From Paracyclopina nana (Eukaryota; Arthropoda; Copepoda; Cyclopoida; Cyclopettidae): 64,000 nucleotides of DNA. The notes beneath the pieces were generated by a model, which had not been told where the DNA came from, ran no database searches, and saw only the letters and a program-made list of their open reading frames with translations. Numbering within the stretch: position 1 is the stretch's first letter; each line of letters starts with the position of its first letter. The position numbers and the translations under genes were made by a program. The stretch covers positions 8,928,001 to 8,992,000 of the forward strand of contig JAGUCH010000004.1 in the NCBI GenBank assembly GCA_019096065.1, given 5' to 3'. Below are positions 1 through 34,772 of the stretch, piece after piece.

Positions 1-1369
1 CCAAGGAGTCGAGAAAGGATGAAAAGTACAGGTGCTTTCTAAAAAATCGAGATGACGACTATTACCTCGGTGTCTCCATTACGCCTGAGTGCAACTCAAT
101 CAAAACTGTGGAGAAGGTGCGTCCAAAATAGCACAATTACTGCCAGAACATTTGACCAATTCATTTTCCACAGGCTCCAGAGAGGATGAAGTTGACTCCA
201 GTGCGCTCCAAAGTTGTCACTCCCACCTGCTTGCTTCCAGAGAATTTCACAGGGGAGTGGATGAATACTGCCAATATTGATGCTGACGTCGTCATCAACT
301 CCACTCACATCGTGGAGACCTGGCATCCAGATGACAGCAGGTGGAGAAAGGCAATCTATGTGTGCCAAGAGCAACGGGACTCCAGATACATGATGGCCAG
401 GCTCACCATTGATGGATGGTACTCACTTTAATTGCCCTAATTGAGGTGCCCTCATTTTTTTCCCATTCCAGTCAAGTGGATTACCAGTGCTTTGACTTCC
501 TGCCAAGGCATCACAACATCATCAGGTTCAGGAAAGGAGTGGCCATGATCATGAATGACTTCCACACTGTCTGCTCATGGGTGCAGTTCAAGAATGATGA
601 TGCTTGGAAATACGATTTGATGCTAAGTAGATAATTGTGATCAGAGTCCAATATTAGATGATCTAAAAATGTGTGGCTTGAATCTCTAGGGAAAGATCCA
701 GTGCCCATCAGGTGTCCAGTGGCTGGAGCTTACAATTTCTCACAGACTGGAGACTTTTTGTTCCAAACCAGGATCCTCGGTGGCATCACCAAGGATCCGA
801 GGCATGACGTGTGGGGAAGAACTGGGCAGTTCTCGTGCAAGCAAAACATCTCCAGGTTGGCCATTTGTGACACTGACCAGAAGGAGATCACCATTGATGA
901 GACCTACTGCTGGTCAACCGACCACCTCGGTCGACCCATTGACATTTACAGTGACCCCGACTACAGATTGCAGTGCATTGGCTACTGGAAGGAGAACCTC
1001 AAGTCCTACCTGATCACCTATGACCAGCTGGATGCCTTCACCAAGTACAGGTGTTGGGTGTACCAGAGGGCGGACTTGAACAAGGTTCTCATGTCGATGA
1101 GTGTCGGGCCTTATTGTGACCTTGTCCAAGATGTCGACAGTGGCAACTGGACGCAAGGCTCAGTCGTGAGCCTGGTCATGGACGAGAACGAGAGGGAGTT
1201 TGACAGATGTCCCATGTACTTCAATGATGGCTCGGATCCCTGGAATGTCGAGGAGAATCACATCCGAGTCTTTGACTTCAACGAGTATAGCATGGCTATC
1301 ATAGGCCAAACCATTTCATCCCAACTCGTTTTGGGACTGGCATTCCTCCTCATTCTGCAGGCATTCTGA
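1..1369 (+). CDS. Arthropod cysteine-rich secreted/GPI-anchored protein (DUF7042-7045 type), 3' part
   Basis: Four exons can be joined in frame: 1-116 (entering in phase), 174-418, 472-626 and 690-1369. The introns are 53-63 bp with GT-AG ends, and the phases agree at each joint. The protein has paired cysteines and short blocks such as FTGEW, RCPVAG and RCWVYQR. I associate this pattern with the multi-module family annotated DUF7042-DUF7045, which in my knowledge is restricted to arthropods. The C-terminus ends in a hydrophobic stretch (about 1318-1366) right before the stop, as expected for a GPI-attachment signal or a membrane anchor. The 5' exons and the signal peptide lie outside the window. 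The molecular role of this family is unknown to me; a cell-surface location is inferred. The gene call is firm, the family label fairly firm. Confidence 0.85.
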
Positions 1370-1382
1370 ACTGAGTATTACA

Positions 1383-1388
1383 AATAAA
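1383..1388 (+). terminator. Poly(A) signal AATAAA of the first gene
   Basis: A canonical AATAAA hexamer lies 14 bp after the stop codon at 1367-1369. The same hexamer and flanks recur about 395 bp downstream in the decayed tandem copy. Confidence 0.7.
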
Positions 1389-1475
1389 GAGACTATTTTG
1401 GACTTGATTTACCTGACCATAAGCTTATAAAACCGACATTAATTTATTTCGATGATGAGTGCCATTGGGGCTTTG

Positions 1476-1840
1476 GATTACGATTCAAGGCATCGATGAG
1501 AGTTGAGCCTTATTGGAATCCTTAGCAAGATGTCGACGGTGGCAACTGGATTCAAGACTCAGTCGTGAGCCAGGTCATGGACGAGAATGAGAGGGAGTTT
1601 GACAGGTGCCCCATGTACTTCAATGATGGCTAGGATCCCTGGAATGTCAAGGAGAATCACAACCGAGTCTTTGACAATTAGCACAGCATGGTCACCATAG
1701 GTCAAACCTTTTCATTCCAACTCGTTTTGGGATTGGCATTCCTCCTCATTCTGCAGGCATTCTGAGCTGAGTATTACAAATAAAGAGACTATTTTGGACT
1801 CGATTTACCTGACCATAAGCTTATAAAACCGACATTTTCC
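1476..1840 (+). pseudogene. Decayed tandem copy of the last exon of the preceding gene
   Basis: The stretch from about 1499 to 1840 repeats about 1097-1440 at high identity: the end of the coding exon, the stop, the AATAAA signal and about 50 bp of downstream sequence. In this copy the reading frame is broken by in-frame stops (for example TAG at 1631-1633, where the parent has a sense codon) and by small changes. No upstream exons are copied. It is a local 3'-end tandem duplication (offset about 395 bp) that has become a pseudogene fragment. Confidence 0.8.
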
Positions 1841-2112
1841 TCAACGACAATTTTAAGTGGAGCCTCATCATCTCTCAAATGGGCACCAAATGTTTCCTAT
1901 TCCAACTTAATCTGATCAATGAGTGATCATCAATATATTGATCTTGAGCAGAAAAAGTTGCGATACGAAGATTGTTACAATTGTTTACATTGTACACCAG
2001 TGCCATTTCGCTAGTTTAACCGCGAACGATTATTTAAATTATAGAGCATTTTCATTAAATTGCGCCTCTCCTTTTTCGTCAAATTGTCGGTTGTTACACA
2101 GTCTTCAAATTT

Positions 2113-2616
2113 GGCCGGCCTAGTGATGGAACGAGTTTCAGCTTGGCTTGAAAGCTTGAAGCTAAAACCCAGCTTGAGCTACATAAGCAAAAAGCTTGGG
2201 ATAGCTCGAACCAAATTTTGAAAAGCTTGAAAAAGCTTGAACCCAAAAAATACAAAGCTTGAAAAAGCTTGACGCCAAAAAATTTCAAAACTTTATCCAT
2301 TTTTTATCAAAACAAAAAAGGGCAAATTCTAAAATTAGCAAACACTTGAGGGAGTGAAGCACTTAATCAAAGTTAAAGCTATTTCTGTCTTTATTTGCGC
2401 TTTTTGGGTAATTTTGTCAAATCTGGTGACTAATTGCCATTTTATGTCAAAATACTAAAAAGTGAAAAGCTTGAAAAAAGCTTGAAATGTGAAATTTCGA
2501 GCTTGAAAAAGCTTGATAATAATTTTCAAAAGCTTGGGATCGCTCGAACACATTTCTAAAAGCTTGAAGCTTGATCAAGCTGAAAATTTCCGGCTCGTTC
2601 CATCACTAGGCCGGCC
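2113..2616. mobile_element. hAT-type MITE with 8-bp target duplication
   Basis: The element core is 2121-2608 (488 bp). Its ends are exact inverted repeats, TAGTGATGGAACGAG at 2121 and its reverse complement ending at 2608. It is flanked on both sides by the 8-bp direct repeat GGCCGGCC (2113-2120 and 2609-2616). An 8-bp duplication and a TAGNGATGG-like tip are hallmarks of the hAT superfamily. The interior codes for nothing and is full of short AAGCTTGAAA-type repeats in both orientations, which may be subterminal transposase-binding sites. It must be moved by a transposase encoded elsewhere. One caution is that the target duplication is itself a palindrome, so it could in principle be part of the terminal repeat. 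Confidence 0.85.
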
Positions 2617-3078
2617 ATCGTAGAAATCGGTTCGAATTCAAGTACAATCCTTCCTAAAACTATTCATTAAATATTAAAAAACCCAAAAATTTCAACTTTT
2701 CCAGTTTTGACTAAAATCAGTGAATTTATTTCCTTCCAAAAATCTCAATTTGAAAGCAAATCAAAGATTTTCGCTTTTGACATTAATATAAAAGAGAAGT
2801 AGAATATGCCCTAGATTTGGCCGCTCGACTCGCTCATTTGTTATTATGTTGGTGACCGTTTGAAGTCGCTGGCCCGTTCAGTTCAGCTTTTCTTCTGCAG
2901 TCAGTTGACTCAGTTTTTGCTGCTGATTTTGGCCGTGGCGACAAAGAGCTGCAAGAAGACAAAGTCGGCGAACTAAGGCTGGTTCCAAGCACAAAAAGGC
3001 CTATTCTGCCATCAACAGAGGCCTCGAAAATCCCCCCTGGAGTAACAAAGGCCGCGGGCAAGAAGACCAGCCAAAACC

Positions 3079-27846
<24,768 letters not shown>

Positions 27847-28209
27847 TTTTAACTACTACATCAAGGATGACAATGATTGCTCTTTAACAACCAAAATTAT
27901 TATTATCATTATTGTGTTTCACACTTACCTAAAAAACAATATTAAACTTGACATGACAACAACTTGATTTCACACCTTGGTGTCAATTTTGCATCACCTT
28001 CTAATTTTTGCTCAACGACCAAAATTATTTGCACCACCCTCCAAGATATTGTTTTATATTTGATAAAAAGCTAAAACGACTACCATTAAATGTGATATTT
28101 ATCATCTTCACCTTGGCTTTATGTAACAGCAATAATACACCACTTTTTCCACATTTCTCTCAAAACTGAACCTAAATAGAGTCTGATTTGTTAGTTTAAC
28201 TTTTAAGTG

Positions 28210-28585
28210 TAAAAGTTAGGCGTCCAAGGCGGGGAGCGGCGCTTTACCAACTCGGGTAATTTGAGCGCAGCATTGCACACTAGTTTGATAAATTGACGTT
28301 TTTGGATCCACTCTGGGTCATTTGGGACGTAAAAAGCTCATCTTATATATCAATTGAGGAAATAGACGTTCCGCTTGACTCGGTGTAATATTTTGATACT
28401 ATATTGATGCAAAATTTGCGGCTTAATGAGTATTTAGCTTTTTCTTTAAAGACGCGCCTCAATCTTTTTAACGTTTTGCATCAGACGTGACTGCATTTTA
28501 TGCAAAAAATCTATGGGTATATTTTTCAAAAACGCTTTGTATGGCTTTGCCGCCTTTGCCAATTCATCTCGCTCCGCTCAAACCA
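28210..28585 (-). mobile_element. Non-autonomous repeat family, copy 2
   Basis: It is the reverse-oriented relative of the copies at 26395 and 29218: it begins TAGGCGTCCAAGGCGGGGAG and ends CTCGCTCCGCTCAA. The middle is more diverged than in the other two copies. Confidence 0.7.
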
Positions 28586-29217
28586 CAAAGACAAAATATT
28601 GAGTTGTCCATTTTGTCACAATATTTGCACATGTACCAACTTCCTATACAAAAGCTATAAAAAGGGCAATTTATTTGACGATTCAGTCAAATTGATTCCA
28701 TATGGCATTTAATGAATATTTTGCTCGATTTGGAATCAATGATGATGATATTTTTCGTAGCAGATGATGGCAACTTTCCCAAACTAGAAATACTTTGAAA
28801 ATCAAAGTGTGATTCAGCTTTGACCGCTAGATGGCGCCATATTTCAGATTTTGGCCATGACAAGCGCACTGTAAATAGTTTTTGAGTTGCGAAAGTTGGC
28901 CTAAGGGGCCAAGCAAGAAAATGAACCCTGGCCCAGTTCATCTGCGAGATATTGCATAAAAGTCAATTTCATAAAATATTTCATAAATAAATATTCATAA
29001 TATTTCATAAAATATAATATAAATATGTTAAGTTCATTTTGCCTTTAAAGAATTGGTTAAAAATTGATGATGAAAGTAATTTCATTAAAACTATTTTATT
29101 GTAATATCTGTATACAAGAATACGCAGTTGAACTGGGCCTTATATTATGCTTTACATGTATTGGCTATTGCTACAAATGAAAATTGCCTCTTCAAGGTTG
29201 AATTTTCTATCTTTGTG

Positions 29218-29587
29218 ACTTGAGCGGAGCGAGGTGAGTCGCCAAAGGCGGCAAAGCCATATGAAGCGTTTTAAAAAAATCTACCCTTTAATTTTTTCGC
29301 CAAAATGCAGGTCTGTCTGATAAAACTCTGTGAAAAGATGAGAGACGCGACATTACAGAATAAATGGAAACTCACATCTCGGCTAATTTTTTATCAATAA
29401 TTAAAGGCATTTTTTGCTTCGATTCCCACTTTTTTAACCATTACAAATTTTTTATCGGACTTTATACTTTTTATGTCGGGAATGCCCAAAAGTTTATTAT
29501 GAAACGCTGATTTGTCCTACTAGTGTACAACGCTCCGCTCAAATTATCCGAGACGGTGAAGCGCCGCTTCCCGCCTTGGACACCTAA
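29218..29587 (+). mobile_element. Non-autonomous repeat family, copy 3
   Basis: It has the same start (GAGCGGAGCGAGGTGA), the same internal landmark (AAACGCTGATTTGTCC) and the same end (CCGCCTTGGACACCTA) as copy 1, from which it differs by substitutions and small indels. Confidence 0.75.
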
Positions 29588-29589
29588 AT

Positions 29590-31380
29590 AGCCAAAAATA
29601 TGCAATAAAGCGTGAGATGTGGTTAGCATAATCAATTGTAGTGATGCCATTTTGGTGATGAAATATGTCCAGAAATTCCGTTTTTCTGTGAACCAAATTA
29701 GGAAAGTTTGAATATTTCCCAGTGTGAAGAATATTGAATATCCGATTAAACTTTCACCAGACTCTATTAAAAAAATGATGAAAGTACACAAGCAATTATT
29801 GCTTTTTTTACTGTTCACCTTCAGCAATTCCAAAATAATCAGCCACTTTTTTCCATTTTTAAAAATATTTTTTTCTTAATTTAATGCTTTAAATATCTAA
29901 AGAGTGATCCAATAAAAATGAAACTTTATGAAAAGTTAATAAAAATAGCATTATAAAGCACTTTTTTAACAAAAACTCAATAAAGGGTGATGCAAAAAAT
30001 AAGAAATGGAATATTGAGGCTGATTCAAAAATTCCAGTACTAGATTTTTTTAAAATTCCTTTTTCTATGGTTGCTATTGTGAGATCAGATAAAAGGTGGT
30101 TCAATAAAAATGAAAGTTGCCACTTTTGGGCCATTCAAATATTCCCTACTTTCCATGGCAAGAACTTCTCTCGGATTTTCACCACCACAAAGAGCTGCCA
30201 GACAAGTTGTCTAGTTGTTACCAGTTTTTGATTTCTTCTTGCACCGCCCTAGGTAAAGTAGATGAGGCCCCGTTCATCTACAACTTAATGCAGGTTTTGA
30301 AACACTAATGCATAATGTAAACATCAGCCAAAAAAGCCCTACAAATCAAAAAGAAATTGTTTTTCTACTATTAAGCGAATTAAAAAATGTGTCAAAATTA
30401 TAATAAAGCTGAGAAGCTTGAATTTGCTTTTTTAATGATTATGTAATTTATGGCAAAAAAACTCATTTTTTAAATAATACAGGGTGCAGCGCCGAAAATG
30501 CAACCGTGCTATAGCCAATTCGGCCGGTTTATTTACTACTTCAGAGCAGCCCGCTGTGTGCAGTTTCGGAGCCTCATACTGTATGCATTATTACCTAAAA
30601 TGAATCCAAACTATTTATCATTGAATAATTTAAAATTGGCCTGAAAATACCCTAATTTTGCTTAATAAATGCCACCTTACAAAAATCATAATATTGGCAT
30701 AATTCCTAAAAAAACATTAACAATTAACAATTTTAATAATTGAAATACCCAATTTCGGCCTAGAAATCCAAGAAAAGTAAAAGTAATACAAAAAGGGCTG
30801 ATTTGGCAAAATATGTGGACATGACATTTTTTTGAAGCTGAGCAGGTGACCGGTGCCTAAGACATTGGCCGCTAAGAAGGAGCAAGCAGGACATAATTCC
30901 GAGTACAAGGATCTTTCATAGTCAAGTTCAAGCGCTGAGCGCGTTCACATCTCCAAGTTTTAGTACACGGAAAAAACAACAGATGGCCACCACGAAAAAT
31001 TGAAAAGGACTTACAATTGCAATAAATCAATCTGAAGATTCCCAGACCAAAAAATAAAAAATAAATAAAATAATTCAAGGTAAGTAAAAAAAAGCCATTA
31101 CACTAATTTCAGATTTTTTATGTAAAATAAAAACATATTAAATTAAAAAAGTGAAAATTTACTGATTTCCTATGGTTTTGGCAGTCTTAAAAAAGCAAAA
31201 TTTTGAGTTTCATACTTTGTTAAGTTTTAGTGATTTTAAGCAAGTTTTAGTGATTTAGTTTTGAGCTTCATGTTTGAGAGGAAGTAATTTAATGTTAAAG
31301 GTCACTCGCCCAACTTTTCAGGCTGGGCAATTTTAAATTATCTCCCCTCTTTGCAGGCTTGGAATAGTCAAGGCCAAAAC
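29590..31380. other. AT-rich intergenic stretch, no gene seen
   Basis: Only short, compositionally biased ORFs without family resemblance occur here. No RNA gene, promoter or terminal repeat could be supported. Confidence 0.6.
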
Positions 31381-31399
31381 TAGTGGATACCAAAGAAGA

Positions 31400-33420
31400 C
31401 TGAGGACAACAGCCATGATTTGCCCATTAAAAAGCCACCACATTCACACTTATTAGCACACATTTGCACACAAACAGGCAATAAAACACACAATTGCACT
31501 AAACACAAACCATGAAAAAACACTTTGAAAACACAGCAGCCTCTCATTGAAAATAGATTCAACATTACACTGTACACTGACAGTAACAAAACACATTACA
31601 CAAACTGTAGCGTAACACATTACACAAACTGTAGCATAACACATTACACAAACTGTAGCGCAACACATTGTAAAACAAATACTTGAAACATTTCAAAACA
31701 AATGCATAACACATAACAAAACGAAAACATAACACATTTCAATACAAATACATGACACATTACAAAACAGATACATAGCAAATTACAAAACAAATACTTG
31801 AAACATACAAAACAAATGCATAACACATTGCAAAACAAATAGATAACATATTAAAAAACAAATGCATAGCACATTACAAAACAATACATAACACATTTCA
31901 AAACAAATACATAACACATTAAAAAACAAATGCATAACACATTAAAAAATTAAATACATAACACATTTCAAAACAAATACATAGCACATTAAAAAACAAA
32001 TACATAACACATTACAAAAAATAATACATAACACACACACAAAAACTATATCATTACACAAACAACAGCACTTCACTTTAATCAGACAATAGCATAATTA
32101 CACAAACAATGACACATGTAATACATTACACAAACTATGACATTCAATGCATTACAACAACAATTACATTACATATGCTCATAAACAATATCACAACACA
32201 CCTCACCAACAGCTAGTAGCATGACACTCAATGCTAATCATAACATAACACATAACACAAACAATAACATAGCATAATGCGCAAAGAATAGTATGACGCG
32301 AAACATGAACAATATGACATTACACAAAGGATGACACTTTAAAACACATTGCAATAACATGTCATATTTTCGCAAACAATACCATAAAAACTACACAAAA
32401 CATAAAATTCCACCATGAAAGAACAACCAAGTCATAACATTAACACTCTGATACATACTTTCAAAACTTGAGTACACATTCATTACATAAGCCATCATTC
32501 GGTACATAAACATGCACACAATCAGCACATGTACACATTCAATGCATTGCACACATTAAATTCATAAGCTCACTTTTAACACATAATTACGCATTCTATT
32601 CATAAGCCCACATTTTGAAACCATTGCTTCACAATCAATGCATCAGTACAAATTCAATATGCTTTCAACACAAATTTCGCTTTTAACACATTAATACACA
32701 TTCAATACATAATTAGCCTTCAAACACATCCATGCACATTCAATTACATAAGCATGCTACTTTCATTACATTTGAACACATTCAATACATCAATACACAT
32801 TCAATACATACTTAAACTTTGAACTCATCATTAGCCTTCAAACTCATCCATGCACATTCAATAACATAAGCATGCTACTTTCATTACATTTAACACATTC
32901 AATACATCAATACACATTCGATACATCAAAACACATTCAATACATAATTACACTTTGAGCTCATCATTAGCCTTCAAACAACTTCATGCACATTCAATTA
33001 CATAAGCATACTTTCATTACATTTGAACACATTCAATACATTAATACACATTCACTACATCAATGTACATTCAAAACATCAATGTACATTCAACACATCA
33101 ATACACATTCAACAAATCAAAACACATTTGACACATCAAAACACATTTGACACATCAATACATATTTGATACATTGTGATGTGATGTGTCGAATCTGTAT
33201 TCGACACATCAATAAACATTCAATACATCAATAAACATTCAATACATCAATACACATTCAATACATTGATACACATAATTACACTTTTACACATAAATAC
33301 ACAAGTACACTTTTAACACATATAATTAGCCTTTTTCACTTATTTACACATTCAATTCATAAGTACACATTCAATCAATGAGCACATGGTAAATGCATAA
33401 GTTCATCATGTCAACCACAT
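31400..33420 (+). repeat. 2-kb field of degenerate CA/AT-rich simple repeats
   Basis: Two sub-fields follow one another. About 31560-32060 is built from CATAACACATTACAAAACAAATA-like units of about 20-30 bp; about 32440-33400 is built from ACACATTCAATACATCAAT-like units of 15-20 bp. The purine/pyrimidine bias produces long spurious ORFs on the minus strand. No gene is supported. Confidence 0.9.
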
Positions 33421-33710
33421 CTACATGGAAAACTCATGAAGCACCAGAACATCATTATGAAAAGAACAAAGTTAATATCATTGGATTCAACTATTCAACA
33501 AGGCATTGACACACTATCAACAAGAAGACTCACTTAACATATTTGACTAATGCATAATGTAAGCAGTTATGCTTAATACCATGAAATATGTACAAAAGCA
33601 CTAAAAAATAAAAATTGCAAATCTAAAAAATAAAAATGATTTGCAAACTTTTGTTAAATATTGTCTCTTTTGAGATACTTTAATATTTCAAAGAATGGAA
33701 TTAGAATCAT

Positions 33711-34615
33711 TTATTGGTGAATTTTGCATGCACTTATGATTTCATCAGCACTCTTCAAGTTGTTTTTGTACAAAGTGAGCAAAAATTGGCTTTTGGAAGT
33801 TCCAGCAAAAGAATTGGTGAGAAACCTTGGAAATCCATCCACACTTCTCCATAAGTGAAGTGGAGCTCTGACAGTTCCCAAATTCTAAAAAATACATCAT
33901 TCTTTATTAAATAAAAGGTATCAGAAAACCTGACCTCAGTTCCAAAATGTTCAGCCTTTCTGCTTGCTTCTTCAATAGCAAGAAAAGTGGATTCATCCAC
34001 TTGCTTGGCAAAGAAGAAAAGCTTGTAATGGTGGAATATTTGGCCATGTTTTTCATCCTTCTTTTGGATGAGCTCAGCAGCCACGAAATCACTTCTTTCC
34101 AAGGTGATTTGAGTGCCCATTTCTTCCATGATCTCCCTTTGAACTCCTTCAACCACAGATTCTCCAGGCTCGATAAATCCCCCAGGAAATCCCAGTTTTC
34201 CATCAAATCGAAGCTGCATCTGAAACATTGATAGTCAATGTCGATGTGAAAATCAAGCCAAAAAGCCTTGCAAGCTCAACAAGATTATCTTTTGTTGTAT
34301 CAAAAAGCCAATTCCGGACAAGAAATCCAAGGAAATTAGATTCAAATAGCTTGTTGGTGCTTTTATGACAAATTATTTTTATATTGCATGATTAATTCTC
34401 GATACCATGATCAAAGCCTCCATGGGGATGTCTCCATGACGAGTCTCAAATTTAAGGTTGGTTTTGGCCCAAATTGCACAATGTCCAGCTATGCGAACAT
34501 CACTTGCAATGGGTTCATCAAGGACAGCATGGTCATAGGTGACAATCCTGGATTGGGGATCACTTGAGATACTTTTGATGAAAGCATCAAAATCTTGAGG
34601 TGGAGGCCAAGCCAT
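33711..34615 (-). CDS. NUDT16: NUDT16-like Nudix hydrolase (U8 snoRNA-decapping enzyme family), complete
   Basis: Three exons on the minus strand: 34615-34406, 34219-33935 and 33884-33711, all joints in phase 0, giving 222 residues (human NUDT16 is about 195). The exon 2 product reads MQLRFDGKLGFPGGF and then the full Nudix box G-x5-E-x7-R-E-I-M-E-E-M-G, which binds the metal ions. The exon 3 product, PLHLWRSVDGFPRFLTNSFAGTSKSQFL, matches the NUDT16-specific C-terminal part. The family hydrolyses RNA caps and deaminated purine nucleotides such as IDP. The start ATG at 34615 is the first in frame. The stop codon TAA lies inside an AATAAA hexamer (CCAATAAATG), so poly(A) signal and stop overlap. 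It lies 158 bp downstream of the VWA5A-like gene on the same strand. Confidence 0.92.
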
Positions 34616-34716
34616 TGTCACTTGTCACTAATCCTGCAATGAATACACATATTTGGCATGAGTCATGTTCAAGCTGACAAGTGATAAGAAAGACATTCAT
34701 CAATCAATCAATAAAG

Positions 34717-34722
34717 TTTATT
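34717..34722 (-). terminator. Poly(A) signal of the VWA5A-like gene
   Basis: AATAAA on the minus strand, about 50 bp after the stop codon of the VWA5A-like gene and about 100 bp before the start of the NUDT16-like gene. Confidence 0.7.
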
Positions 34723-34772
34723 TCTGTTAAAGCTCCCAATGTTAAATCACATACGATGTTTAATGCTGACAG

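Noticed and set aside
30481-30600. Possible relation of the GCCGGTTTATTTACT segment to the one near 18450
   Set aside because: Only short scattered matches; not enough to call a shared repeat.
31380-31838. Minus-strand Cys/Val/Phe-rich ORFs
   Set aside because: They come from the CA-rich simple-repeat field; composition and periodicity explain them.
33755-33934. Continuing the NUDT16-like frame past the second exon without splicing
   Set aside because: The spliced exon 33884-33711 gives a clear match to the NUDT16 C-terminus; the read-through frame does not.
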